This document shows positions 35,461-45,281 of a DNA stretch of 52,199 bases, one piece after another (position 1 is the first letter of the stretch; every line of letters starts with the position of its first letter). This stretch comes from Spirochaetia bacterium UBA6919. GTDB taxonomy: Bacteria; Spirochaetota; UBA6919. The stretch lies in assembly GCA_002450905.1 (NCBI GenBank), contig DKAT01000070.1, positions 2,347-54,545 on the forward strand. Reading direction: 5' to 3'. The notes below the pieces were generated by a model. That model worked only from the letters and a program-made list of their open reading frames with translations, made no database searches and was not told the DNA's origin. Position numbers and translations under genes: made by a program.

Positions 35461-36471
35461 ATGCCTTATTTAAAAGTTATTAATACTGAATACATTGATT
35501 ACGACAATAAAAAATATGTTTTTAGAACCAGATACGATAAAAATGGTCTCACCAAGAGCATCCAGGATGAGGGTTTGCTCCATCCTATTTTAGTCCAGAA
35601 AACATCCGGTGAAAAATACATCGTCATCGCGGGATATCGCAGAGCTATGTCCTGTCTCCAGTTAAAAAAAGATCGTGTCCATGCTTTCGTCTATGATGAA
35701 GATGAATTATCTGAAAAACAGTTTTTTAACCTGGCAATAGCTGAAAACACCAAGAGAGAAGATTTAGAGCCTGTTGAAATTGCAAACGCTCTTCTGAAAA
35801 TTAAAGAATCCTTCCAAATGGATTTAAAAGAGCTGTCTGAACAGTTTGGTGAGGTCTTTGGAATTGGAAAAAGTGTTAAAAAAGTGGAAAATTATTTAAA
35901 GCTCAATTTATTGGATGACCCTATAAAAGATAAGATTAATCATGGTCTTTTAAAGACGGATATAGGTTTTGAGCTGGCGAGTATCGAAGAAGACAAAGAT
36001 AGATATGAGATTACCCAATTTGTCCTGGATAATGATAAAATATCAAAAAATAATTTACATCAAATCATTGAGAATGCCAAGAAATTAAAAATAGATAACG
36101 AAATGGACTCCTTTAAAGATGTCTTCCAAAAAAAGGTCTTCCAGGATGTACTCCACACCGATGTTCCAGATCGAATCGAAGCATTTGTCAGACAACTCAA
36201 CAAAGAAGTCAATCCAGAAAAAGCTTTATTAACTGAAACAATTCAGAAAAAAATCGAAGCAATTTATGAACTAACCAGTCAATACAACGGGGATTTTAAG
36301 GGAAAACTTGTTATCAAAAAGAAAAGTCCTGAAGATAGTGGGGTAAATATAACAATGTCTATTAAAACAGTGAATGATCTTCAGTCCATGCTCCGATTGT
36401 TTCAGGGAACCGGTGGAAAGTTATTAAAAGAAATTATTGAGTCCAATCTCCAGACCGCTGAAGTAAACTAA
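35461..36471 (+). CDS. ParB/Noc-family protein without a neighbouring ParA
   Basis: 336 residues with AAAGGACA before the ATG. The N-terminal ParB domain (CTP-binding in true ParB) has LTKSIQDEGLLHPILVQ, VIAGYRRAMSCLQL (GYRR at 58-61) and AIAENTKREDLEPVEIA. A helix-turn-helix region follows (about 105-150), where FGIGKSVKKVENYLKL fits the recognition helix. The C-terminal 130 residues differ from chromosomal ParB. With no parA beside it and no parS-like palindrome seen, it is more likely a nucleoid-occlusion-like or plasmid/phage-derived regulator than the chromosomal partition protein. The 3' end overlaps the next convergent gene by four bases. Confidence 0.82.
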   Translation: MPYLKVINTEYIDYDNKKYVFRTRYDKNGLTKSIQDEGLLHPILVQKTSGEKYIVIAGYRRAMSCLQLKKDRVHAFVYDEDELSEKQFFNLAIAENTKREDLEPVEIANALLKIKESFQMDLKELSEQFGEVFGIGKSVKKVENYLKLNLLDDPIKDKINHGLLKTDIGFELASIEEDKDRYEITQFVLDNDKISKNNLHQIIENAKKLKIDNEMDSFKDVFQKKVFQDVLHTDVPDRIEAFVRQLNKEVNPEKALLTETIQKKIEAIYELTSQYNGDFKGKLVIKKKSPEDSGVNITMSIKTVNDLQSMLRLFQGTGGKLLKEIIESNLQTAEVN

Positions 36472-36767
36472 TATTCTGATCCATCACAGCCAGCTTCACA
36501 TTCGGCAGAACATCGATATAATCGGGTTTCACGGCTTCGTATGCATTTGAGGACCTTAGCTGATTTATCCACTAATTTCCCTTTAAAGCGTTGTTTACAA
36601 TAGCCCTCCAGTACACTCAAGCAAAGTCGTTCTGCTGATCGTATCGCAAAGGATTTTCGGTGATGCCAGGTTTTGTCAACCACTCTTTCAGTAAGCCACA
36701 CCTCTTCGGCATAGATCACAACACTGATGGACAGGATTAAAAATAAAATGAGATATAATTTTTTCAT
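36468..36767 (-). CDS. Small exported cysteine-rich protein
   Basis: 99 residues: a signal peptide (1-20, cleavage after VIYA) and a basic mature part with six Cys (49, 57, 75, 86, 90, 94), which could form three disulfides. The CSAECEAGCDG end is notable. No family recognised. Its weak TTGGAA ribosome-binding site leaves the level of expression open. The next 378 nt (36768-37145) are AT-rich and carry only repeat copy C. Confidence 0.65.
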   Translation of the reverse strand: MKKLYLILFLILSISVVIYAEEVWLTERVVDKTWHHRKSFAIRSAERLCLSVLEGYCKQRFKGKLVDKSAKVLKCIRSRETRLYRCSAECEAGCDGSEY

Positions 36768-37083
36768 TATTCCAACAACTTTTAATTAATTTTATCTATT
36801 CTTAAATAAGATCATTATGCCGATTTATCTTATCATCGACGAAATAATACTATCTATTAACAACACCAGAAGTTTTAAAAACACCATTCCTTATCAATCA
36901 ATGTTATAAACAAATCATTTTTATTAATTAATCAAATTAACTTGTCATAAACCAATAAGAAGATTTCTGCTTAAAACTTCTCAATTTAAGGATAAATTAT
37001 AGAATATTCAGTTGAATATGTATTTAAGTAAAAAATAAATTAAACCCTAGTGACTTTGCTAAAAAATAATGAAAAGAAACACA

Positions 37084-37110
37084 ATCGGAATCAGAAATTT
37101 TAGTTCCGAT
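37084..37110 (+). repeat. 27-nt dispersed palindrome, copy C (closest to consensus)
   Basis: ATCGGAATC at the left and GTTCCGAT at the right with a short AT loop. It lies 35 nt beyond the stop of the minus-strand radical SAM gene; on that strand it is followed by TGTGTTTCTTTTC and more T. Confidence 0.78.
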
Positions 37111-37145
37111 ACTGATGGGGTATCATCTCATCTTTAAGATTCTGT

Positions 37146-37985
37146 TTATAAAATTGTTTTAATATGGTAATTTGCACCAACTTCCAGTGATTTTTCTAAG
37201 GAATTATTATAACTTAATTGTTCTATATACGAATCTATAAAAAGATCCCACTGGGGTTTGAATATTCTGAAAAGAGATATGACTTTCAGGGTAGTCAAAA
37301 GACATCCTTCACTGAAAATAGTGAGGGGGGTATTTTTTTGGGGGATGAAAGGACTTATTTTTATCCCGTGAATCGGTAGTTGTATGAGATATTGCAGATC
37401 TGTTATAATATCTGAAAAGTCCTGACCTGGGATATCAATAATGATATTTCCGTAAAATCTTTTTTCAGGGTGCTTTTGTATGATTTCCTGTATGTCATGG
37501 ATGGTGTGGTTAATATTCAATTCCAATCTAAGATCAGAGTTTACAGGGATATAATCGATAAATAAATCATCCGTCCTATCAATGATCTCAGGATAACTCA
37601 TCAGACTTGCGAGACCCACATCCAAATATAATTTTAAGGAATTTTGAGACAAATGAATTCGTTTATAGATTTCCTGAAAATGATTATAATTATTATCCGA
37701 TAGCACAGCTGATTCAATGACCAAGCCATCGAATTTCTTGTCCTGAGAATGAATTTTTTCTGGGTTATTTTGGATTTCATCTTTATTAAAGGGATTATCT
37801 TTTCTACAGGAACAAAAATTACAATTCTCTATACAATGATTACTAACTGTGATTTTCCCGAGGGTATATTTTTGTAAAGCCAATTGGGAACTTGTTTGAA
37901 AGAGGGGTTTATAAGTATTTTCACTGGTGGAGTAAAGAATATTTTCGAGTTCCTGATGATTTTCAGTGAGGATATTTTCGGACAT
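37146..37985 (-). CDS. Small radical SAM protein, HydE/BioB-like
   Basis: 279 residues. TVSNHCIENCNFCSCR gives Cys52, Cys56 and Cys59 in the CX3CX2C arrangement that binds the [4Fe-4S] cluster of radical SAM enzymes. The preceding LGKITVSNHC and the barrel strands LKLYLDVGLASLM, FYGNIIIDIPGQ and GIKISPFIPQKNTPL follow the HydE/PylB/BioB branch (compare the IPG-Q motif). It is shorter than HydE (about 340-350) and lacks an obvious second cluster. It is the last gene of a signalling operon, four bases after the receiver-kinase gene; no hydrogenase genes are present. Substrate unknown. Confidence 0.78.
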   Translation of the reverse strand: MSENILTENHQELENILYSTSENTYKPLFQTSSQLALQKYTLGKITVSNHCIENCNFCSCRKDNPFNKDEIQNNPEKIHSQDKKFDGLVIESAVLSDNNYNHFQEIYKRIHLSQNSLKLYLDVGLASLMSYPEIIDRTDDLFIDYIPVNSDLRLELNINHTIHDIQEIIQKHPEKRFYGNIIIDIPGQDFSDIITDLQYLIQLPIHGIKISPFIPQKNTPLTIFSEGCLLTTLKVISLFRIFKPQWDLFIDSYIEQLSYNNSLEKSLEVGANYHIKTIL

Positions 37986-37989
37986 GGGA

Positions 37990-39132
37990 TTATTGACCTG
38001 ATCTATGCTTATTTATGGGTAAAGTAATTGAGATGACAGTTCCCTTGCCGATCTCGCTCTTTTCAATCCAAATATTAGAATTATGATATTGTAAGTATTT
38101 TTTGCAAATCCATAATCCAATGCCCTCTCCTCTGGGGTGATGAACATTATCATATCCTGACCAGAATTCCTCAAAAACTTTATTATATTGCTCATCGGGG
38201 ATTCCGTTTCCATTATCAGTAAATGATATTTTTACGAAATTGCCTTTGATTTCAGCTTGTATTTCAATGGATGGTTTATTTTGATGATTATGTAATACAG
38301 AGTTATCCATGATTTCACAAAAGACTTTATTTATTTTATCCGTGTCTACTAAAACCTCGATATCAGGGATGGGTTGGATGACTTTACAGTGTAATTTTTC
38401 AGGTTTTACAAGGGCGATGGTATTATAGATATATTTTGAGAGGGGGATAGATATTTTCTGGATATAAATATCGGATGGATTTAAAACTGCTAATTCAAAG
38501 AAATTACGACTAATGCGAATGAGTTCGTCCGTTGCTGTGGAGATGGATTTTGTGTTTTCTGAAAATTGTTTTATGTAATTTTCGAGATCTTTTTTTGAAA
38601 TGAGATAACTTTCTTCGGAAATCACGTTGGATGTAATTTGCTTGACAAATCGCTGGTTTATATTATTTAAAATATCCAGGAATCCGTGGATAGCTCCTAT
38701 GGGGTTAATAATATTATGGTGAATTAATTGGAGTCTTTTGTTACGGAGAGATAATTTTTCGTGGTTATATAATTTTTTATGGACTCGCAGGCGTAATTCA
38801 TCTTTTGAAAAAGGTTTTCCGATATAATCTTCAGCTCCGAGTTCAAGACCTTTGATTTTACTTTCGATTTGAGTTTTTGCGGATAAAAAAATAAATGGGA
38901 CGTCTATATTATTTTTTGATAGATATTCAGCGACTTCGTATCCATTCATGACGGGCATCATGATATCGAGGAGGATGAGGTCAAATTGCTGGTGCATTAT
39001 TTTTTGGACTGCTTCCTTGCCATTACTAGCCTTTTCGACTTCATAAGTACCTGAGAGGAGATCATACAATCCACTGAGGAGGTCTTCTTCATCATCGACA
39101 ATCAGTATTCTGGGTCTTAAATTTGTACTCAT
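37990..39132 (-). CDS. Response regulator receiver fused to a histidine kinase
   Basis: 380 residues. Receiver domain 8-120 with DD at 13-14, phospho-acceptor Asp56 in LILLDIMMP and Lys106 in YIGKPF, so it should be active. A HisKA-like helix at 130-200 has LIHHNIINPIGAIHGFLDIL with candidate His138/139. A HATPase domain at 250-375 has EIMDNSVLHN, FTDNGNGIPDEQ and RGEGIGLWICKKYLQYH. Receiver-first kinases relay signals from another kinase, and the GAF-PAS kinase four bases upstream is the obvious donor. Part of the minus-strand operon 44886-37146. Confidence 0.92.
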   Translation of the reverse strand: MSTNLRPRILIVDDEEDLLSGLYDLLSGTYEVEKASNGKEAVQKIMHQQFDLILLDIMMPVMNGYEVAEYLSKNNIDVPFIFLSAKTQIESKIKGLELGAEDYIGKPFSKDELRLRVHKKLYNHEKLSLRNKRLQLIHHNIINPIGAIHGFLDILNNINQRFVKQITSNVISEESYLISKKDLENYIKQFSENTKSISTATDELIRISRNFFELAVLNPSDIYIQKISIPLSKYIYNTIALVKPEKLHCKVIQPIPDIEVLVDTDKINKVFCEIMDNSVLHNHQNKPSIEIQAEIKGNFVKISFTDNGNGIPDEQYNKVFEEFWSGYDNVHHPRGEGIGLWICKKYLQYHNSNIWIEKSEIGKGTVISITLPINKHRSGQ

Positions 39133-39136
39133 CGTA

Positions 39137-41974
39137 TTATATATTCCTGTTCCATTGCGATTTTATAGGGAGAATTAATGTAAAAGTGCTTCCCACTCCT
39201 TCTGTACTCTCAACAAATATTTGTCCACCGTGCTTTTCAGATAATTTTTTTACCATGTGAAGTCCAATCCCTGTTCCCTGTGATTTATAGCCATTGTGAG
39301 TTGCCTGTTTGAATCTTTCAAATATATAAGGAATATCTTCTTGTGGTATACCAACACCTGAATCCTGTACAATGATGGTTAATTTGTTATTTATTTGGGC
39401 TGAAAGATTTATTTTACCCTGTGCTGTGAATTTGATGGCATTTCCAACGAGATTATTGATCATTTTGTAGATGTGATCCGAATCATTTTCAAAGTGGATG
39501 TGATTGCAGTCGGGGATGATGAGATCAATATTTTTTTTGGAGCATATGCTGTGATATTCATCTTTTATTTTATTAAAAATATCTGTCAGACAGATTTTAG
39601 TGATTTTACACTGATAACGTCCCGCTTCAAATCGTGAGAAGTCCAGGAGTTCATTTATGAGATGCAGGAGGGTGTTCCCTGATCGGTTTATTCTCTCAAG
39701 TCTTTCAGTGATTTCATTTAGGGATAGATTGCTTATGCTTTCCAGGAGGTATTCCACAGCCATAAGAATACTTGTGACAGGGGTTCTTAATTCGTGATTG
39801 ACGTTACTTGTGAACTCATCCTTTAATCGGGAGATCTCTTGTTCTTTTTCGATGAGTTTCTGGAGGTGGATGTTTGTGTTTTTTAGCTGTTCTGTACGAA
39901 TTTGTAGTTCATTTGTTCTGAGTTCGACGAGGGATTCTAATTGCTGGCGGTGGCGTTGGAGTTCCTCTTCAATCATTTTCTGATGGGTGATGTCCTGCTG
40001 GATGCTGACGAAATGAGTTATTTTACCTTCGGAATTGAAGATAGGGGAGATGGAACTGGAGTCCCAGTATAATTCATTATTCTTTTTTTTGTTAAGGAAT
40101 TCACCCCGCCATTCCTGACCTGAGGAGATGGTATCCCATAGTTGATTATAAAAATTATCTGGATGGAAGCCTGATCTGAGGACATTAGATTTTTTACCGA
40201 GGACTTCTTCCTGGGTGTATCCAGTGATTTCAGTATATTTGGAGTTGACATATTCTATAAGACCCTTTTCATTTGTGATAATCACCGATGCTGGACTCTG
40301 TTCTACTGCTTCAGATAGCTTTTTCAACTGGATTTCAGTTTTTTTCCGTTCTGTGATATCTCTGACTATGGCAAGGAAACGTCCTGATTCGCCTGATGGG
40401 ATGATATATTGGAGAAATATTTCAACTGGGATGTAATGTCCATGTTTGTGACGGTGGATAGTTTCGAAAGTGAGAGAGGATTTTTTAAGTTCTACGAGGG
40501 GTTTTACTATATCCCGAAAGGATTTTTCATTCAAAAGGGGTTTGATATCCAATGGAGTCATGTTCAAAAGTTCTGCGTTTGAATATCCCACCTGATTGAC
40601 TGCTCCCTGATTGACGTAGAAGAATCGGAGGGTTTCCGGATCAAACATAAAAATACAGTCCAGAGTTTTATCAAGGGTATATTTAAATTGATTTAATTCC
40701 TTTTCAGTCTGATTTCTAGTGGTGATATCACGAATTACGACAGTAAATATATGCTTATGATCTTCATTATATTCGCCCAGAGAGACCTCCAGGGGGATTT
40801 CCCTGCCTGTTTTGTGTATACCAGTGATATTTGTCGGGGACCATGTAATCCGTTTTAGTTTTGAAGATCGTCTTGTGATATTTTTTTGAGTGATATTTTG
40901 ATAAAAGTCGTTTAGAAGAAGATCTATAGAGAGGCCAATCAAATGCTTTTTTTTGTAACCAAAAATATTTTCAATGGAAGGATTGATCAGAAGAATAGTT
41001 CCGTGTTCGTCGAAGGAGAGGATTCCGTCTATAGCAGTGTCTACAATACTTTGATAGCTTTCTCTGACTTTGTGGTATTGCTTTTGGGTTTCCACCTGTT
41101 GTGTGATGTCTTCAATACTGGCAAAAATATCGAATTGATCTGTATTATTTTTAATGAGATTGATATTTATTTGTGCAGGGAATATTGTGTCATCCTTTCG
41201 TTTCAATGGAATTAGCTTTGTGAATTTTGTATTTCCTTTGGTGATATGTTTTTTCAGCTCATATCCGAAGTTATTGAATTCTTCCTTGCTGGGATAAAAT
41301 ATTTCCGTTGTTTGTCCAATACATTCTTCAGAATGGTATCCAAAAACTTTTTTAACCGTTTTATTGACGTATAATATTTTTCTATTGTTTAAAGAGATGT
41401 GAAAGATGACTTCCTGCATGGAATTCATGAGGGTCTCAAGGTAGTTTTTATTTTCTATTAAGGATTTTTCAGCATTTATACGATGTAATTCACTTCCTAT
41501 AAGAGATGAGAATATTAATAATATGGCTTTATATGTTTTGAAATCATCAATAGGTTTTGTATCCATGATTCCCATGTGCCCAAGAGGATTTTTGTTCAGA
41601 TCGAAGAGGGGAATAGCCAGATAGCTTTGTATATTTGCTTTTAGAAGCCATAAATCTTTTGGGAATAGCTTTTGAACATTTGAAGGATAGAAAACCATTT
41701 CTTTTCCAATAACATTTTCACAGGGGGTATCCTGGATAGAATATTCAAATGGCTTTTCAAAATGATCACAATTCCAGATTGATCTTATACGAATGATATT
41801 GGGATTATTGGTGGTTTGGGATATAAATGTATATTGGACATCAAGAGCCTGAGAGATATTTTTGACCATGGACAGGAAGAGTTCCTCCCCTGTTAGATGA
41901 GAAGTTCTTTCAGCCAGTGATGTGAGGATAGTAGTAATATCTTTATGAGCAGGCAATTGCTTAGTATTCATCAT
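39137..41974 (-). CDS. Soluble GAF and multi-PAS sensor histidine kinase
   Basis: 945 residues with no membrane helix. An N-terminal GAF domain (about 20-165), then four PAS domains (about 175-290, 300-420, 425-545, 550-670; ITGYTQEEVLGKKSNVLRSG is a typical one), a coiled coil (675-710), a HisKA helix with FTSNVNHELRTPVTSI, and a HATPase domain with MINNLVGNAIKFTAQGK, VQDSGVGIPQEDI and GTGIGLHMVKKLSEKHGG. It is cytoplasmic and should integrate several small-molecule or redox inputs. Gap of 20 nt to the GGDEF-EAL gene and of 4 nt to the receiver-kinase gene. Confidence 0.93.
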   Translation of the reverse strand: MMNTKQLPAHKDITTILTSLAERTSHLTGEELFLSMVKNISQALDVQYTFISQTTNNPNIIRIRSIWNCDHFEKPFEYSIQDTPCENVIGKEMVFYPSNVQKLFPKDLWLLKANIQSYLAIPLFDLNKNPLGHMGIMDTKPIDDFKTYKAILLIFSSLIGSELHRINAEKSLIENKNYLETLMNSMQEVIFHISLNNRKILYVNKTVKKVFGYHSEECIGQTTEIFYPSKEEFNNFGYELKKHITKGNTKFTKLIPLKRKDDTIFPAQININLIKNNTDQFDIFASIEDITQQVETQKQYHKVRESYQSIVDTAIDGILSFDEHGTILLINPSIENIFGYKKKHLIGLSIDLLLNDFYQNITQKNITRRSSKLKRITWSPTNITGIHKTGREIPLEVSLGEYNEDHKHIFTVVIRDITTRNQTEKELNQFKYTLDKTLDCIFMFDPETLRFFYVNQGAVNQVGYSNAELLNMTPLDIKPLLNEKSFRDIVKPLVELKKSSLTFETIHRHKHGHYIPVEIFLQYIIPSGESGRFLAIVRDITERKKTEIQLKKLSEAVEQSPASVIITNEKGLIEYVNSKYTEITGYTQEEVLGKKSNVLRSGFHPDNFYNQLWDTISSGQEWRGEFLNKKKNNELYWDSSSISPIFNSEGKITHFVSIQQDITHQKMIEEELQRHRQQLESLVELRTNELQIRTEQLKNTNIHLQKLIEKEQEISRLKDEFTSNVNHELRTPVTSILMAVEYLLESISNLSLNEITERLERINRSGNTLLHLINELLDFSRFEAGRYQCKITKICLTDIFNKIKDEYHSICSKKNIDLIIPDCNHIHFENDSDHIYKMINNLVGNAIKFTAQGKINLSAQINNKLTIIVQDSGVGIPQEDIPYIFERFKQATHNGYKSQGTGIGLHMVKKLSEKHGGQIFVESTEGVGSTFTLILPIKSQWNRNI

Positions 41975-41994
41975 ATTTTAAATATATTAAAAAA

Positions 41995-44451
41995 TTATTT
42001 TGTGAGGGAAAATATTTTTCGGGTTTTGAGTAATTTTGTAAAATCATCAGCAGATAAGGGGTGACTGAAATAATATCCCTGAGCTTTGTCGCATTGGTTG
42101 TCAATCAGGAAGTCGAGTTGTTCTTTAGTTTCGACTCCTTCAGCAATGACTGATAATCGAAGGCTGTGACCTATGGCTATGATAGCAGATGTGATAGCAG
42201 AATCGTCAGAACTATTGGAAATATCTTGAATGAAGGATTTATCTATCTTAAGAGTATCAACAGGAAATCGTTTTAAATAACTTAGAGATGAATATCCTGT
42301 TCCAAAATCATCTATAGAAATAGAAATCCCACCTCTCTTTTTGAGTTTGTTTAAAATATTTTTTGTTTGTTCAGTATCTTTCATGAATGTACTTTCTGTG
42401 AGTTCCAGTTCAAGAAACTTAGGATTGATACAGTTATCCTGGATTGTTTTATCGATAGTAGTGAAGAAATCTTCTCTTAAAAATTGTTTTGCGGATAGGT
42501 TTACTGCCATCTGAATAGGGGGGAATCCTTGTTGTTGCCAAAATTTATTTTGTTGACAAGCTTTGAATATTACCCATTGTCCGAGAGGTATGATCAGGCC
42601 AGTTTCTTCAGCCATATTGATAAAATCACCTGGGTGAATTATCTTTCCATTCATCGGCCAGCGAATAAGTGCTTCAGCTCCTCTGATTACACCTGTTCTA
42701 AGATCTATCTGTGGCTGGTAATATAATTCCAGTTCTTCTCTTTCCAGAGCCTGACGTAACTTAGCTTCTAAAGATAGCCATTCTATGGAGATCGTTTGAA
42801 TATTTTTTTCATAAAATTGATAATTATTCTTACCCTTCTCTTTAGCATTATACATTGCGGTATCAGAGTTCTTGATAAGAGCTTCCACATCTTCTCCATC
42901 ATAAGGATAGAGACTGATTCCTATACTGGCACTTATATAAAACTCATTCTCTTTTATGCAAAATATTTGTGAGAGGGAATTGAGGATCTTTTGTGATATT
43001 TTAGCTGCATCTTGTGGTTTACTGAGATTGGTCAGGATAATAGTAAATTCATCCCCTCCCCATCTGGAAACAGTATCGCTATACCTTACACAGCTTAATA
43101 ATCTTTCAGCAACTTCTTTTAATAAATAATCCCCTATAGAATGCCCCAGGGTATCGTTTACAATTTTAAACCGATCTAAATCTACGAATAGAACAGCAGT
43201 ACACTTATTATACCGCATGGATTCCTTTATCACTTGCTGCAGGCGATCATGAAATAATAACCGATTGGGAAGACCTGTGAGAAGATCATGGTGAGCAAGG
43301 AAATTAAGACGATCTTCAGACTTCTTCATCTGGCTGATATCAGAAAAAACACAAACGTAATTAACAATTTCCTGATTTGAACTAAGAATTGTATTGATAT
43401 TAACCCGAACTGTTATTAATTTATCATCCTTTCGACGGGTTAATACCTCACCTTGCCAAAACCCAGCTGATTTTAAAGATTGGATATGGACTAGAATAAA
43501 ATCCTCATCGTGATCATCTGTTTTAAAAATACGTATATTCTTGTCCAGTACATCATCTTTCGTATATCCTGTGATCTTTGTAAATGCCTTATTCACGGTT
43601 TGGAATCTGCCATCCTGATCTGTAATGATAATTCCCTCTGTAGTACTTTCAAATACCTTAGCAGATAGTTTGAGTTCTTCACTGGCAGACAATAGATTAA
43701 TTTGCTGTTGATTACTTAGATCTTCCAGTCGCTTCTCTGCTCTGAATCGCTCTCTGATTTCGTTGAGTAATTCATTTTTTTGCAAGACAATCTGATCCAT
43801 CATATAATTAAAGAAATTCGCCAATAATCCAATCTCATCCTGACGTTCCATGTGAACTCTTTCTTCAAAATCCCCTTGAGATATTATTTCAGTAGCACGA
43901 ACTAATTTCATTATTGGTTGAGTAGTAGTTTTCTGGATTAAATATGCTAAAATAAACCCAAATCCAAGCAAAGGGAGAATAAGGGTATAAACAATCCTTC
44001 TCTGATTATCCAAAAGAATTGATTTAAGAGGGGTATGATAAAGCTTCACAACAAATTCCTGATCGGAAAGACGAAATGGACTGGATTGGATCATCGTCAA
44101 ATTACTATCAATACGCTGATTGTCTTTACTATAGCTAATTGTTTGGTGAGCTATTTGCACCTGAACTCCAGTAAAATCGGATCGATTAAGAATGTCAGCA
44201 AGTAAGGAGGGCTTAAGTTCTTTAATATTATTAATTTTAGATAATTTCTGCTGGACTTGATAAAATATATATTCTGCTCGAACAGGATAATCATTTGTGA
44301 CTTCATCTTTTAAATCTACAAGACGTATAAATCCTATGATCACCCCAACTAATATCATTAAATAAAGTATTGTACCAGTTATTTTGACTGTAATACTACC
44401 ATAGAGGGTCTCATTAGGCTGATTTTGTTTTCTGGATATATTATTACTCAT
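41995..44451 (-). CDS. Membrane GGDEF-EAL protein with HAMP and PAS domains
   Basis: 818 residues. Helix 20-45, periplasmic domain to about 150, helix 153-172, HAMP linker (180-230), PAS (265-375), GGDEF (380-545) and EAL (555-805). The GGDEF active site is intact (RWGGDEF, 463-469) and the product-inhibition site RxxD lies at Arg456-Asp459. The EAL motif is intact at 593-595 (GAEALIRW), followed by DDFGTGYSSLSYLK. The protein could therefore both make and degrade cyclic di-GMP. Its ATG follows the stop of the preceding membrane gene with no gap, so translation is probably coupled. Confidence 0.95.
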   Translation of the reverse strand: MSNNISRKQNQPNETLYGSITVKITGTILYLMILVGVIIGFIRLVDLKDEVTNDYPVRAEYIFYQVQQKLSKINNIKELKPSLLADILNRSDFTGVQVQIAHQTISYSKDNQRIDSNLTMIQSSPFRLSDQEFVVKLYHTPLKSILLDNQRRIVYTLILPLLGFGFILAYLIQKTTTQPIMKLVRATEIISQGDFEERVHMERQDEIGLLANFFNYMMDQIVLQKNELLNEIRERFRAEKRLEDLSNQQQINLLSASEELKLSAKVFESTTEGIIITDQDGRFQTVNKAFTKITGYTKDDVLDKNIRIFKTDDHDEDFILVHIQSLKSAGFWQGEVLTRRKDDKLITVRVNINTILSSNQEIVNYVCVFSDISQMKKSEDRLNFLAHHDLLTGLPNRLLFHDRLQQVIKESMRYNKCTAVLFVDLDRFKIVNDTLGHSIGDYLLKEVAERLLSCVRYSDTVSRWGGDEFTIILTNLSKPQDAAKISQKILNSLSQIFCIKENEFYISASIGISLYPYDGEDVEALIKNSDTAMYNAKEKGKNNYQFYEKNIQTISIEWLSLEAKLRQALEREELELYYQPQIDLRTGVIRGAEALIRWPMNGKIIHPGDFINMAEETGLIIPLGQWVIFKACQQNKFWQQQGFPPIQMAVNLSAKQFLREDFFTTIDKTIQDNCINPKFLELELTESTFMKDTEQTKNILNKLKKRGGISISIDDFGTGYSSLSYLKRFPVDTLKIDKSFIQDISNSSDDSAITSAIIAIGHSLRLSVIAEGVETKEQLDFLIDNQCDKAQGYYFSHPLSADDFTKLLKTRKIFSLTK

Positions 44452-44886
44452 TTACTTATAGCCAATCCACCTGAGGAAAATTAAAAATGGACAAAAATTT
44501 GTAAAACCAGAAATCAGAAGGGCAAATCCAAATATCCAGGGTATAAAATTTATCAGAATGGCAGAATAGGACGTCTCTTCAATAATACCTATATCCTGAA
44601 ATATTATCGTTACAACAAGAAACAATGATAAAATAATAAATATTAGTCGTTCCGCATCAAAAGAGATTTTCCTGAGTGGAGAATTAATCTTTTCCCCTAT
44701 AGATCCACAAAATCTCAGATATTCATTGCCATATTTTAGTCTCATAAAGAACTTTAGAATAAGCCAATTACTAAGACTTTCAAATAAAAGGAGAATAACA
44801 AGGGGATAGATTAAAATAAATACCTGTAACGTCAGAATTAATATTAAAATTCCCCCTGCAACGCTACGAAATATTCTGTGACCCAT
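44452..44886 (-). CDS. Small membrane protein, DUF4389-like with YgaP-like tail
   Basis: 144 residues and about four transmembrane helices. The first half (RIFRSVAGGILILILTLQVFI followed by a polar linker with FMRLKYGNEYLRFCGSI) resembles DUF4389. The end (PWIFGFALLISGFTNFCPF) resembles the DUF2892/YgaP membrane domain with its Cys-Pro pair. First gene of the five-gene minus-strand signalling operon; its stop abuts the ATG of the GGDEF-EAL gene. The family match is by pattern and the function is unknown. The divergent gap 44887-45281 (395 nt) is AT-rich and must hold both promoters; I see no gene in it. Confidence 0.65.
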   Translation of the reverse strand: MGHRIFRSVAGGILILILTLQVFILIYPLVILLLFESLSNWLILKFFMRLKYGNEYLRFCGSIGEKINSPLRKISFDAERLIFIILSLFLVVTIIFQDIGIIEETSYSAILINFIPWIFGFALLISGFTNFCPFLIFLRWIGYK

Positions 44887-45281
44887 AGCCGATTATCCTA
44901 TCTGATCATTCAATTGTTATGGAAGTGTATGGATTATTACTTAAAAATACAATAATTCAATAAAAAAGGCAATGGATATTTTGGGAAATATTTTATAGTC
45001 CTTCTTATCAGACCGTTCGAATTATTTAATTCCTTGCTCTAAAATATAAAATTAAAACCTGATCTCATCAAAAGCCTTCTCACAAAGGAAAAATTTAAAT
45101 AAATCTTATGCATGGGATAAAAAATATTACCCCAATTTAAATAATTCTACTAAATTTATCCTATAGTTAATTCTACTGACAGGATGTTATTCCAAATATA
45201 TATACCCTGTTCAAAGTTGAAGGATCAAACAAAGGATTAACCTTAAAAATCATCAATAATTCAACAGTACTTGGAGCTTTC

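Noticed and set aside
35461..36471. Chromosomal origin-proximal parAB locus
   Set aside because: No parA, rsmG, mnmG, dnaA or parS-like palindrome lies nearby.
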